From Streptomyces sp. NBC_01571 (lineage in GTDB: Bacteria; Actinomycetota; Actinomycetes; Streptomycetales; Streptomycetaceae), in contig NZ_JAPEPZ010000001.1 in NCBI RefSeq assembly GCF_026339875.1, positions 8,618,001 through 8,682,000 on the forward strand: a stretch of DNA of 64,000 nt. Direction: 5' to 3'. This document shows positions 1 to 11,600 of this stretch, in pieces (position 1 is the first letter of the stretch; each line of letters starts with the position of its first letter). The notes under the pieces were generated by a model. It was given only the letters and a program-made list of their open reading frames with translations. It searched no databases and was not told the DNA's origin. A program made the translations under genes and the position numbers.

Positions 1-3000
1 GCGGACCGGATCAAGGCTTTGACCGACACCGCCGAGCAGCTGGCCCGGTACGGGGAGAAGACCCGGGCGGACGCGGCGTATTACAAGAACATGACCGTCA
101 TCCAGCTCAACCTGTTCCTGGTGGAGTGGTCGCTGGTCATGGCGATGGCGGTGTGGAACCCGTTCGGCGCGCTGGCGGAGCAGGCGGTGCTGCGCGCCAC
201 CTACCGGGCGATCCTGCGCAGTGTGATCTTCCGGTTCCTGGCGGGGCTGGCCGCGCAGGAGGTGCTGAACGTCGGGCTGGCGGCGGCGACCCACGAGTTC
301 GCGAAGTGGCTGACCCAGGAGCAGGGCTACACCCTGGAGGACTCCGGCCAGCTGCTGAAACAGGCGGTGGGGTTCGGGGCGCTGCAGGGAGTGTTCAGCG
401 CGTTCGTGCCGTTCGTGGGCGGTGCGCTGGGGGGGCTGCTGGGCAAGGCGTTCGGGCGGGACGCGGCCGCCACACTGCGGGGAGCGGTCGACGCCGCGCT
501 GGATGCGCCGCCGCACACCGCCGCGGGCCGGGAACCGGGCAGGGCCGCGGGCCGGGAACCGGCGGCCGGAGCGGGTCCGGACGTGCGCTCCGCGGTCAGG
601 GACTGGGGCGAGGACCTCGCCCAGCGCACCGCGCGCCTGGCGCGGGCGCTGCGCGAGGGCCGCGGTGACGGTGTCACAGCGGTGTCCATCGGTGTCGGGG
701 ACCTGTTCGAGCAGCATCTGGGCCAGATGATGACGGCGGGTGCGGCACGGGAGCTGGGCGAGGGCTGGACACGGGCGTTCACCCGGTCCTTCGGCACCAC
801 GCACATGGAAGAGGCACTCACGGCGGCGCTGCACACCCTGCCCGCCGAGGCCGCGGTGCTGCGGGGGGTGTTCTCCCGGGACGTGGCCCGGGCATTCGCC
901 CCCGACTTCGGCCACAAGATCACCGCGCTGGCAGGAGAGGCCGCCCTGTGGGGCGGCGCGATGAACCTGGCCGAGGGCACCTACAACGCCATCACCCTGG
1001 GCGAGTTCACCACCTCCCTGGCCACGTTCACCTCCGGCGCCCTCGGCGCCCTCCTCGGCCACGCCGGCGCCCACCTGGGCGGCAAAGCCGGCTGGAAACT
1101 GCGTTCCGCCCTCGGCCTGGGCAAACCCCCCACCGTCTCCACCACCACCACCACCACCGGCACCAGCACCAGCACCGGCACCGGCACCGGCCCGGGTGCG
1201 GGTGCGGGTGCGGGGGGTGTGAACGCGCTGCCCGGTCCACACCATCCCCTGACACGGCCCGCCGGCACCTTCTCCTTCACCCCCCGGCGCACCACCACGA
1301 CCCTCTCCGACGGCCTGCCCTCCTACTACCGCCCCGGACCCCACGAACACAAACCGGCCACGACCAAGCCGGCCGGCCTCACCGGTACACCCCCACAAGC
1401 AGACACAGACACCACCACCACCGTCACCAGCACCAACGTCACCAGCACCAGCACCAGCACCAACGTCACCGGTGCCGGTGAGACCACTGCCGGCCGCCAC
1501 ACGACCACAGACGCGCACACCGCCCCGCACACAGGTACGCAGACGGGTGCGCGGGCAGACGCGCACACCACCCCGCAGACAGACGCGCACACCGCCCCGC
1601 ACACGGGTGCGCGGGCGGCTGGTCCGGAGGGGGGCCGGGTGACGGAAACGGCCCGCCCGCACACGGCCGGCCCGCACACGGGTACGCAGACGGGTGCGCG
1701 GGCAGACGCGCACACCGGCCCGCACACCACCCCGCAGACAGACGCGCACACCGCCCCGCGGGCGGGTGCGCGGGCGGCTGGTCCGGAGGGGGGCCGGGTG
1801 ACGGAAACGGCCGGCGTGCACCCGGCCGGCGGGCACGACGGGCTGCCTGTGCATGCGGGTGGCAGTGTCACTCACCCGGCGGGCGGGCACGCCGGTCTGC
1901 CCTCGTACGCGGATGCCGTTCTTGACAGCCCGCCTTCGTATGCGGGTGCCGTTCCCGGCGGCCCGCCCTCGTCTGCGGGTGCCGACGGGGGCCGGGGCGG
2001 GGCAGGGGGTCCGTCGGCGCGGTGGGAGGAGTTCCGGCAGCAGCGGGACGCGGCGTTCCACGACCGGCTGGCCGCGGCGGAACATCTGTCGGGCGGGCGG
2101 CTGGACAGGGCGCGGGAGGAGTTCGTACGCGCGGATGTGTTCGCGGGCCGGTACCTGCCCGCCGGTGACACGGCTCCCGGGCAGTTCCTGGAGGTCTACC
2201 ACGCTCATGTACGGGCCCGGCTGGAGGAGCTGGCCGGGCAGACAGGCGGCCGGGTCACGCCCGCGCAGCAGCGGCAGGTGCTGGCCGAAGCGGAGACCGT
2301 GCTGCCGCGGATGTGGGAGCAGCTGTCCCAGCACCAGCGCCATGGGCAGGTGTTCGGGGAGCGGTTCGAGCGGGCGGTGGCCGACTACCGCCGCCAGGAC
2401 CTGTTCGGCGGCCGCTACCTGAGCGGCGGTGACCGGGTTCACGGTGATCCCGTCCCCGCCGGGCGTGAAGGCTCCGGCCGCCGCGGGGACCTGGCCGGGC
2501 AGGAACGGCTGCCGCAAGAACCGCAGACGCGGCAAGCCCTGCCGCAGGAGCGGGTGGCGGTGGATCAGTTGCGTGAGAGGCTCGAGGCCGTACACCGGCA
2601 GGCGGTCACCGCACTCGGCCGGATCTCCGGTGGCCCGGACACGCCTGAGCACCTCCGGGCGCGTCAGGAGGCACAGGCGCTCATCGCCCGCCTGTATGAA
2701 CAGCTGCCGGCACAGATCCATCACCTCGGCATGCGGGAACGGCACGTCGCGCAGGGCCTGGACGTGTTCGACGCCCTGGCCGGGCAGGTCAAGGAGACCG
2801 GAGTCGAGATCCCGGGTCCGGTGCTGCAACGGGCCCGCGCGGACCTGGCCGACGATCTGCGCACCGCGCACACCGTCCTGCGTGAACACCACGGCGACAC
2901 ACGCCACTTCACCGGCCACTGGCAGCAGCATCTGCAGGAAGCGACCGGCCGGCGGCTGCTGCTGGAACGTCTGGAACACGCCCGGGTCCGCCACGAACGC

Positions 3001-5682
3001 CTGGAACAGGCACGCGACCTCTTCCACCGTGCGGCAGACACCTTCGAGGACAGTCCCGCCCACGGAGCACCCCTGGGCGAAGCCGGACGCGAACGGCTCG
3101 CCCGCGTCTTCGACAAAGACGTCGAACACGCCGTCGACACCGACTGGTTCAGCCACCCGGCCCACACCGACTACCGCCGCCCCCCACGACCCGCCGGCCC
3201 CCGCGTGCCCGCGGCCGGCGACACCACCCCGGCCCGGCCCTTCCAGGACAGCCTGGACGCCCTGCACGCCGGCCTGTCCCGGCGCATGATCCACGAAGCC
3301 GAGCGCCAGACACTCATGGAACAAGCCGGCCAGGACTTCCACACCCTGACCGGCCACCCCGACAGCCCCGCCCACCACTACCACATCGACGAACCCGCCC
3401 TGGAACGCCTCGCAGAAGAATTCCGCGAGGACACCCTGCGCGTCCACGACCGCATCCAGACCGACACCGACCCCACCCTCCCCCGCACCGACGACAACGA
3501 ACTCACCGCCTGGCTCCGCCACGAAACCCGCCACGAAAACACCTTCCACCACACCCTCACCACCGCACGCACCACCCCCCCACCCACACCCCGCCCCACC
3601 ACGAACAACAACCCCACCAGCACACCGGACAACCCCCGCCCCACCACGGACAACAACCCCACCAGCACACCGGACAACCCCCGCCCCACCACGGACAACG
3701 ACCCCACCACAAACACAGGCACCCGTCCCGCCACCGACCCGGCCCGCACCCCCGCACCCCCCCTGCCCACCACCTCCCACCCCGCCCTGCCCGGCCCGGC
3801 CCACTCCACCCGACCCACCACCCAACCCACCACGGACCAGACCACCCAACCCACCACGGACCGGACCACGCAACGGACCGCGGACGGGACCGCGGACGGG
3901 ACCGCGGACCGGACCACGGACCGGACCACGCAACGGACCACGGACGGGACCGCGGACGGGGCCGCGGACGGGACCGCGGACCAGATCGCGCAACCAACGA
4001 CGGACCGGACCACGCAACGGACCACGCAACGGACCACGGACGGGACCGCGGACGGGACCGCGGACCAGGCCGCGGACGGGACCGCGGACGGGACCGCGGA
4101 CGGGGCCGCGGACGGGACCGCGGAGCCAACGACGGAGCGGACCGCGGAAGGGACGGGGCAGCGGCCCCCGCGGGCGGACGCCAGGGACACCCGCAGGACC
4201 GGGACCGCCGACCACACAACCGGCGCGGCCGGGGACGGCACCCGGCAGGCGACGGCCACACCGTCCCAGGACCACCCGGCCGACCATGCCGCCGAGGACG
4301 CCTACGCCGTCATGGCCGGCACACCCACCAGAACCCAGTCACAAGCCCCCCACCCCACCCCCTCCACCCGAAACAACACGACCGAGTCAGGCACGACCCG
4401 GACCGGCACGGCCGAGTCAGGCACGACCCGGACCGGCACGGCCGAATCAGGCACGACCGAGTCAGGCACGACCCGAAACAACACGGCCGAGTCAGGCACG
4501 GCCGAGTCGGGCACGGCCGAGTCAGGCACGGCCCGGACCGGCACGGCCGAGTCGGGCACGGCCGAGTCGGGCACGGCCGAGTCAGGCACGACCCGGACCG
4601 GCACGGCCGAGTCAGGCACGACCCGGACCGGCACGGCCGAGTCGGGCACGGCCGAGTCGGGCACGGCCGAGTCGGGCACGGCCGAGTCAGGCACGGCCCG
4701 GACCGGCACGGCCGAGTCGGGCACGGTCACCGCCGCACCCGCCGCACCCGCCGCAGCCGCCGCACCCGGCGCAGCCCAGGCCACCGCCGGGCGGAGCCGG
4801 TGGAGGGAACTGGCAGCAGCCTCCCCCCTCGACGCGAGCCTGCTGCAGGTCCACGTCCACGGTGAACTCCACCGCCTGGGACACACGGTGACCGGCCCGC
4901 TCTCGGCCGCCGTGGCCCAGCACTACGACGACCTCGGCCCGGCCTGGGACTCCCAGCCCGTGCAGCGCCGTGCGACCGCCCTCGCACACCTGATCGCCAC
5001 CGGCACCAACCCCTTCCCGGCCAGCCGGTGGCAGGAACTCACCGCCCACGACCCCGACCGGGCGAGCCGGCTGCGGGTACTGGCCGCAGTCGAGCTCCAC
5101 CGGGCACAGCACCCGGGGATGTCGCGGAAGACCGAAACCTTCGCGCACGCCTACGACCACCTCGCCGACCACTGGCACACCCAGCCCCTCGCAGACCAGG
5201 CCACCGCCCTCGCCCACAAGATCCTCACCGGCACCGACCTCCCCTGCCCGGCACCACCCCCGGCGCACCCGGACGGACCAGGGCGGCAGACGACCGTGAC
5301 GCCGCGGACCGGCTGGAGCGCACCGTCAGGGCCGAACTCGCCGCCCTCGGCCACCCGGCACACGACCTGCCCCCCGCACCGAAACTCGTCCTCCACTACC
5401 CCCTCGACCCCGCCTGGCACACCATGTCACCCGGCCACCAGGCCGAAGCCGTCGCCCAATGGATCCACACCGGCCTACCCCCCGGCCCACCCACCCAGAC
5501 CCCGACAGCCCCCACCCAGCCCGCAACGGCGCCCACCCCCACACCCCCCGCCACCCAAACACCCACCCGGACGCCCACCCCCGCACCCGGCTCCACACCC
5601 CCCGCCACCGAAACACCCACCCGGACGGGGACGGCCGGCTCCCCCGGCACTGCTCCGGCACACCAGGACGACCGGTTCCTGA
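1..5682 (+). CDS. Giant WXG100-like multidomain protein, copy 1, N-terminal part (partial, frameshifted)
   Basis: The gene is open from the first base, and its true start lies about 250 bases left of the window, judged by copy 2. Visible first is a helical domain with hydrophobic stretches (LNLFLVEWSLVMAMAV near 106-153, FSAFVPFVGGALGG near 398-435) of the WXG100-like/CpnT-N type found at the head of actinobacterial exported toxins. A Thr/Gly/Ala linker (about 1130-1980) follows. Next come charged, probably coiled-coil helices (2020-3540), a second simple-sequence region (3550-4740) and tandem helical repeats from 4810. Relative to copy 2, copy 1 has two extra bases near 5239-5262, so coding shifts to another frame and the tail to 5682 is out of frame. 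Export by a type VII-like system is inferred; no such secretion genes are in the window. Confidence 0.8.
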   Translation, partial: ADRIKALTDTAEQLARYGEKTRADAAYYKNMTVIQLNLFLVEWSLVMAMAVWNPFGALAEQAVLRATYRAILRSVIFRFLAGLAAQEVLNVGLAAATHEFAKWLTQEQGYTLEDSGQLLKQAVGFGALQGVFSAFVPFVGGALGGLLGKAFGRDAAATLRGAVDAALDAPPHTAAGREPGRAAGREPAAGAGPDVRSAVRDWGEDLAQRTARLARALREGRGDGVTAVSIGVGDLFEQHLGQMMTAGAARELGEGWTRAFTRSFGTTHMEEALTAALHTLPAEAAVLRGVFSRDVARAFAPDFGHKITALAGEAALWGGAMNLAEGTYNAITLGEFTTSLATFTSGALGALLGHAGAHLGGKAGWKLRSALGLGKPPTVSTTTTTTGTSTSTGTGTGPGAGAGAGGVNALPGPHHPLTRPAGTFSFTPRRTTTTLSDGLPSYYRPGPHEHKPATTKPAGLTGTPPQADTDTTTTVTSTNVTSTSTSTNVTGAGETTAGRHTTTDAHTAPHTGTQTGARADAHTTPQTDAHTAPHTGARAAGPEGGRVTETARPHTAGPHTGTQTGARADAHTGPHTTPQTDAHTAPRAGARAAGPEGGRVTETAGVHPAGGHDGLPVHAGGSVTHPAGGHAGLPSYADAVLDSPPSYAGAVPGGPPSSAGADGGRGGAGGPSARWEEFRQQRDAAFHDRLAAAEHLSGGRLDRAREEFVRADVFAGRYLPAGDTAPGQFLEVYHAHVRARLEELAGQTGGRVTPAQQRQVLAEAETVLPRMWEQLSQHQRHGQVFGERFERAVADYRRQDLFGGRYLSGGDRVHGDPVPAGREGSGRRGDLAGQERLPQEPQTRQALPQERVAVDQLRERLEAVHRQAVTALGRISGGPDTPEHLRARQEAQALIARLYEQLPAQIHHLGMRERHVAQGLDVFDALAGQVKETGVEIPGPVLQRARADLADDLRTAHTVLREHHGDTRHFTGHWQQHLQEATGRRLLLERLEHARVRHERLEQARDLFHRAADTFEDSPAHGAPLGEAGRERLARVFDKDVEHAVDTDWFSHPAHTDYRRPPRPAGPRVPAAGDTTPARPFQDSLDALHAGLSRRMIHEAERQTLMEQAGQDFHTLTGHPDSPAHHYHIDEPALERLAEEFREDTLRVHDRIQTDTDPTLPRTDDNELTAWLRHETRHENTFHHTLTTARTTPPPTPRPTTNNNPTSTPDNPRPTTDNNPTSTPDNPRPTTDNDPTTNTGTRPATDPARTPAPPLPTTSHPALPGPAHSTRPTTQPTTDQTTQPTTDRTTQRTADGTADGTADRTTDRTTQRTTDGTADGAADGTADQIAQPTTDRTTQRTTQRTTDGTADGTADQAADGTADGTADGAADGTAEPTTERTAEGTGQRPPRADARDTRRTGTADHTTGAAGDGTRQATATPSQDHPADHAAEDAYAVMAGTPTRTQSQAPHPTPSTRNNTTESGTTRTGTAESGTTRTGTAESGTTESGTTRNNTAESGTAESGTAESGTARTGTAESGTAESGTAESGTTRTGTAESGTTRTGTAESGTAESGTAESGTAESGTARTGTAESGTVTAAPAAPAAAAAPGAAQATAGRSRWRELAAASPLDASLLQVHVHGELHRLGHTVTGPLSAAVAQHYDDLGPAWDSQPVQRRATALAHLIATGTNPFPASRWQELTAHDPDRASRLRVLAAVELHRAQHPGMSRKTETFAHAYDHLADHWHTQPLADQATALAHKILTGTDLPCPAPPPAHPDGPGRQTTVTPRTGWSAPSGPNSPPSATRHTTCPPHRNSSSTTPSTPPGTPCHPATRPKPSPNGSTPAYPPAHPPRPRQPPPSPQRRPPPHPPPPKHPPGRPPPHPAPHPPPPKHPPGRGRPAPPALLRHTRTTGS
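3820..4150 (+). repeat. Coding simple repeat (TADGTADG/TTQRTTD type)
   Basis: Short units such as ACCGCGGACGGG and ACCACGCAACGG are tandemly arranged and encode Thr/Ala/Asp/Gly-rich linker. Copy 2 has the matching region near 35.6-35.8 kb with different unit order and number. It is probably a flexible linker and a slippage hotspot. Confidence 0.85.
4378..4730 (+). repeat. Coding simple repeat (AESGT/RTGT units)
   Basis: Units of 15 bases such as GCCGAGTCGGGCACG alternate with ACCCGGACCGGCACG and encode repeated AESGT and TRTGT pentapeptides. Copy 2 has far fewer units (about 35.16-35.29 kb), so the array has expanded or contracted since the arms separated. Confidence 0.9.
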
Positions 5683-8600
5683 TCGAGGAAGTCCAGCGCG
5701 AATTCCGCTACCTCGCCCCCCACCGCACCAAGGACCTGCCCACCGCCGACGCCATCCGCGAGGCCGACCGCAACCTGCCCAAACAGCCCTGGCCCGTCAC
5801 CCAACGCGAACGAGGACAACACCTCGCACAGATCCTCCTCACCGGCGAAAAAACCAGACTCCGCGGTGGCGCCGACAACACCACAACCCGACCCCCAACC
5901 CCAGCCCCAGCCCCTGGCCCCGCATTGGCCGACGCCACAGCCCCTGCCCTGACCAGCGAGCAGAGGGAGATCTACGACAAGCTCCACCCCGCCCTGGCCC
6001 CGTACCTGGTACGGCCGGCCCCCGATGAGCTGGGTTCGAGCGCCGTGGTCGTCCACGCACTGCTGCAGGACCGGCACCCGGACGGCTCACTCACCCAGCA
6101 CGCACAGCGGATCCTCCTGCCCCTGTTCGAGCAGGTGCGAGACGAGAGCCTCGACGGCTTCCAGGACTATGGGGTGCGCGTCGACCAGGCCATCAGCGAT
6201 AGAGAGTTGCGCATCCTGCACGGTGAGATGGGCGGGACATATCCCGAGCTGGCCTCTTACCTCACCCGGGCGGACACCTCGCGCACCACGGATGCCAACA
6301 CGCCCCGCAGCCAGTACACGGTCACTCGGCTGCCGATCGCAGGGACGACCCTCACCCTGCACCACGACCCGACCGAGGCACCCGACGCCCACGCCGAACG
6401 CGTGCGCCTGCTCCAGCGAGCCGTCCACCTCGTCCAGCAACGCGGGTTCACCGTGCCCGACCTCGAAGTCCACCTCCCCAAATACACCGGACACCTCACG
6501 GTCGCAGCGGACAAGGCAATCCGTCAGGGCGCCTCATGGCGGGCTGGGGCGGCGGTCTTCGCCCCCAACACCCTCATCGTGGCCTCGCACCTGCCGGCCC
6601 CCCTGCGCAGGAGTGCGCCCGATGAGAAGGGCGTGTTCGAGAACTACCACCACCGGATAGGGGAGCAGGCCGTCGCCATTCTGGTGCACGAGCTGGGTCA
6701 TGTCCTGCACCACCTTCATGCCCCTGCCAAGGATCTGGACGCGACCTGGGCAGATTTCCAGGATGCCGCGGCCGAGCTGGCCGGCACCGTCAGCAAGTAC
6801 GCGGGTAAAAATCAGGGCGAGTTCGTCGCGGAGGTCTTCACCGGCCTGGTCTTCGGCCGGGCGTTCACGGACGAACAGGCAAACATGTACGAGGCCCTGG
6901 GCGGCCCGACGACACACATGAACGACATCAGCCACCTGGCCACGCCCCCGGACCTCGGCAGACTGACCGACGAAGTCAACACACAACTGACCCGACAGCC
7001 CTCGGTCGGGCAGGAAACCGTCCGGACCCACTACAACCAGCTGACCGGGGACCTGAAATGGGCCCACCACGACCACCAGGCATCCGCGATCACACAGGCA
7101 ATCCTCCACATCACCACCCGCACGGGAACCGGCGCACCCACCACCGCACCCGCACCCGCACCCATCCCCGACCAACGAGCGGCCCCCGAGGCACTCGCCC
7201 TCCAGGCCGTGTTCCGCTCCCTCCCCCCGGACATACGAGAAGCCGTCCGCCCAGGCGAGGTCTGGGCCACCTACCTGACCTACCAGGCGCAGGCCGACGC
7301 CCAGACCCGCCCAGACGACCCCTCGGCCCCGGACACAGCCCGCCGGACAGCCATCGACCGCACCATCGCCGTCCTCACCGCCCGCCACCGGCCCCAAACC
7401 CACGCACTCGCGGCAATGCTCGACACCCCCCACCCCCCCGCCCACCCGCCGGCCACCACAGAAGAGACCACCACCCCACCCGCACCCGCACCCGCACCCG
7501 CACCCGACCAACGAGCGGCTCCCGAGGCACTCGCCCTCCAGGCCGTGTTCCGCTCCCTCCCCCCGGACATACGAGAAGCCGTCCGCCCAGGCGAGGTCTG
7601 GGCCACCTACCTGACCTACCAGGCGCAGGCCGACGCCCAGACCCGCCCAGACGACCCCTCGGCCCCGGACACAGCCCGCCGGACAGCCATCGACCGCACC
7701 ATCGCCGTCCTCACCGCCCGCCACCGGCCCCAAACCCACACACTCACGGCAATGCTCGACACCCCCCACCCCCCCGCCCACCCGCCGGCCGAGCCGCAAA
7801 ACCCCCACCACCCCCACCCACCACACACACCACCCGCCCCCCACACCACAACCAGCCCCGAACCCGACCCGACCACGACCAGCGACACACCCCTGCCCGA
7901 CCGGCCCACCCAACCGCCCCCCCCGCTCGACGAGTTCACCCGACCCCTCTCCGGCCTGCCCCCCGAGTTCCTGGCATTGCTCGACTGGCCCACCGGCGAA
8001 ACCGAACCCTCCACCAGGACACCCCCGGCACACCCCCAGCCCACCACCACAACCCGGGACCCCGGAGACAACGAGGGCTTCCTCACCGGAACCACCCCGC
8101 CCGACAACCCAGGAACCAGCCACGCCCCACACCCGGCACACCCGAGGCAGGACATGCGGGACAGCCCGGACACCGGACACGACCGGACCAGCCAGGACGG
8201 CGCGTACGACCGGACCAGCGCGGACGTCGCGGACAGCCGGACCGGCCGGACCGGCTGGACCGGCTGGACCGGCCAGGACGTCGCGGACAGCCGGACCGGC
8301 CAGGACGTCGCGGACGTCGCGGACAGCCGGACCGGCGCGTACGGCCGGACCGGCCAGGACGTCGCGGACAGCCGGACCGGCCGGACCGGCTGGACCGGCT
8401 GGACCGGCTGGACCGGCCAGGACGTCGCGTACGTCGCGGACAGCCGGACCGGGGGCCAGGACGTCGCGGACGGCCCGGACGTCGCGGACAGCCGGACCGG
8501 CTGGACCGGCGCGGACGGCCGGACCGGCCAGGACGTCGCGGACGGCCGGACCAGCGGGGACGTCGCGTACGGCTGGACCGGCGGGGACGTCGCGTACGGC

Positions 8601-11600
8601 CCGGACGAGACCGGTGACCGAATGCCGGCCGGCATGGCGGACCAGTGGGGCCCACCACAGGACCCGGGCACGGAGCAGACGCCGCCCAAGGTCGCCCAGT
8701 ACGTGTCAGACCAGGCCGCAACCCACCACCTGACCGTGTACCCGGTCCCGGCAGACGGTGACTGCTTCTTCCACGCCCTGATCGCAGCACGCGACATGCA
8801 GGCACCGGACGGCCCGCCCGCGAACACCACCGACGTACGCGCAGCCCTCGCCGAAACACTCCAACAACAACTGCGACTACACCCTCAGCACCCCCACCTC
8901 GCCCCCTGGATGCCCGCCGCACGAACCCAGGTCCTGACCGCACTGGCCGACCACGCCGCCCACCAAGCCGGCCACACCCAGGGCACAGACGCATTCACCC
9001 AGTACACCAACGAATTCTCCCAGGCCCACGCCGAAACCCGGCCCGACCAGCAGGACTGGCAACACGTCATCACCAGCCTGCTCACCCCCGGCCAGTGGGA
9101 CACCGTCGCCGGCGACCTGGCCCCCACCCTCGCCGCCCACCACTACAACATCCGACTCCACACCCTCCACATCCACCCCCACGGCACCCCCTGGACCCTC
9201 ACCTTCGGCCCCGAAAACGCACCCGAACACCACCTCGTCCGCACAACCGGCAACGGACCCGAACACTGGATGCCCGCCCACCCCACCACCACCACTGCCC
9301 CAGCACTGGCCGACGCCCCAGCCCCTGACCCCGCACTGACCCCCACCCCAACCCCAGCACTGGCCGACGCCACAGCCCCTCACAACAACCAACCCGCCAC
9401 CCACCCAACACCCCCCCACACCACCACTAACACCGCCCACGCCACCACCCACCACAAAACACGCAAACACGCCCGCCCCACCCGCACACCCCACCAAGGC
9501 CAGCCCGGACGGCATCGTCCGACGTTCGACCAGTGCATGCAGGCTTTGGAGCAGTGGCGTAAGGAAGCCCCCGCCGGCCAGGACCGCAGCCGCCTCCTGC
9601 CCCCACAAGACGCTTCCGTGCCCCTCCACGGTCCCGGCGCCGAAGTCCTGCCCGTCAACATCGGCAAATGGGTGAACAACCTGCAGCACCGCGGTCTCGT
9701 TCTGGCCGAGGGAGAGGCCGCTAGGCTGCGGACACTCGGCTGGACCCTCGAGAAGGTAAGGGAGGTAAACAGGGGCGACATTACGCTGACGCGCTACAAA
9801 CTGAAGCCCACCCCAGATCAGCACCACCACATTTATCGGCCGGTAGAGCAGTACATGCAGGCTTTGGACACGTGGCGTGCCGCCCACGGGAAGAGCACCG
9901 GCATCCCCCCCTTCCGTGATTCCGTGTCCCTCCGGGGTGCCGATGGCCGAGAACAGCCCGTCCCCATCGGCCAATGGCTCTCCAACCTGCGGCACGCGGG
10001 GCTGAAGAAGTGGGATTCTTTGCTGGCGGGTGCTCTGAGAGCGCGCGGTATCCCCACCATGGAAAAGGACGGCAGTCTCTGGCGCACGGGCACGTCAGGG
10101 TCGGTGGTGCCGGTGTGGGGTTTGGAGGTCTACCTGCGTGGCCTGGCCGCCTGGCGTGCCGCCGCCCCCGCGGGCGAGGACCGCAGCACCGCCTTCCCCC
10201 CCGACGGCACCTACATCACCCTCACCGACCCCACCCCCACCCCCCTCACCGACGCGAGCAACACCCGCCGGGAACACAACGCCACGGACAACGCCGCCAC
10301 CAGCGGTGCAGACATCCCCATCGGCACATGGCTGTTCCAGGCCCGCCATCAGGGACTGACAGGACTGACGGACCACGAGATCACCCAACTGCAGGCCGCC
10401 GGCCTGCACGCCGCGGAACCCGACACCGACGACACAACCCGGCGCAGACGTCTGTACTGGGACCACCCCGGAACAACAGCCCCCACCCACACAACCAGCC
10501 CCCGCCATACGGGCACCAGCCACCAGCCCGACACAGACCAGCACCCCACCCACCCCACCACAACCACAACACCCGCACCCCCCAGCCGGAAAAGGCCACG
10601 GCCAGCAGACGACGCACAGACAGGTGAACAGCCACCCGGCTCAAATCACGGACGCCGCCCGAAACGCGGGAAAGGGGGGCCCGCAGCCGAGCCCCCGCGA
10701 CAGCGCGGCGGCAGGCCCCGCCAGACCGCCCCACAGGGCGACCCCACCACCACCACCGCTGCTGCCGCTGCCGCCGCTGCTGTTGCCGGGCAGGACAGGC
10801 CGGCCCCGCCCGCCCCACACGCCCAGCCCGCACCCGGCCTGCCGGCCACACGGCCAGAGACCGGCACCTCCACCCGGCCCGCACCACCCATGAACACGGA
10901 CACGCCGGCCCCGCCCACGGACCCCAGCACCTCACACCACCCGGGCCCGCCGATCACAGACAGCAGCTGGCCGGCGAGCGGCATGGGCAATGCACCGACG
11001 GGACCGGGTATGGAAAGGCCGGGGAGTGCCGTGCCCGCCGGAATGTTCGATCCCCGCGCGCTGGATGACCTCTTCCTGCCCGGCGAGCCCCTCACGGCGG
11101 CAGCCGACCCGCTGGCCTGGCCGGCCTGGCTGGACAGGCCGGACGGGCCGGACCGGCCGGACTGGCTGGACTGGCGGGGACACAGCGGTGAGTCGTTCCT
11201 GCCAGGGACGGCGGGAACCGGCGGGGCGGCCCCACATGCCGACCGTGTCGGGCCGGACCGGCCGGAGGACACCGGACCGGCTGCATCCACCGCAACCGGC
11301 GTCGTGCCGATGACGGATGAGCCGGTCCAAGATCTGCCCGACGGACAATGGTGGAACCCGGCCGAGCAGGAACGGCAGCAGCGGTCGATATGGGCGACGG
11401 AGGGAGTCGACTCGTCGGTCCAGCAAGCGGCGCACGAGCGCGGATGGACGGTGTGGCAGGCACCACCGGACGGTGACTGCTTCTTCCACGCCCTGATCGC
11501 GGCCGGGCAGGCAGCAGGCCACACCCACCTGCCCGAAAGCGTGACGGTGATCCGCGCCCAGCTCGCCGCTGAGGTGGACCGGGTCCACGACACCCTGCTC

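Noticed and set aside
1028..1298. Runs of His- or Trp-rich codons from CACCACCAC tracts as possible metal-binding peptides
   Set aside because: Those frames are out of phase with the giant gene; in the coding frame the tract is a Thr-rich linker.
1500..1830. Repeated GCGCACACC/CCCGCACAC units considered as a CRISPR-like array
   Set aside because: Units are short, irregular and in frame with the protein; no constant repeat with unique spacers.
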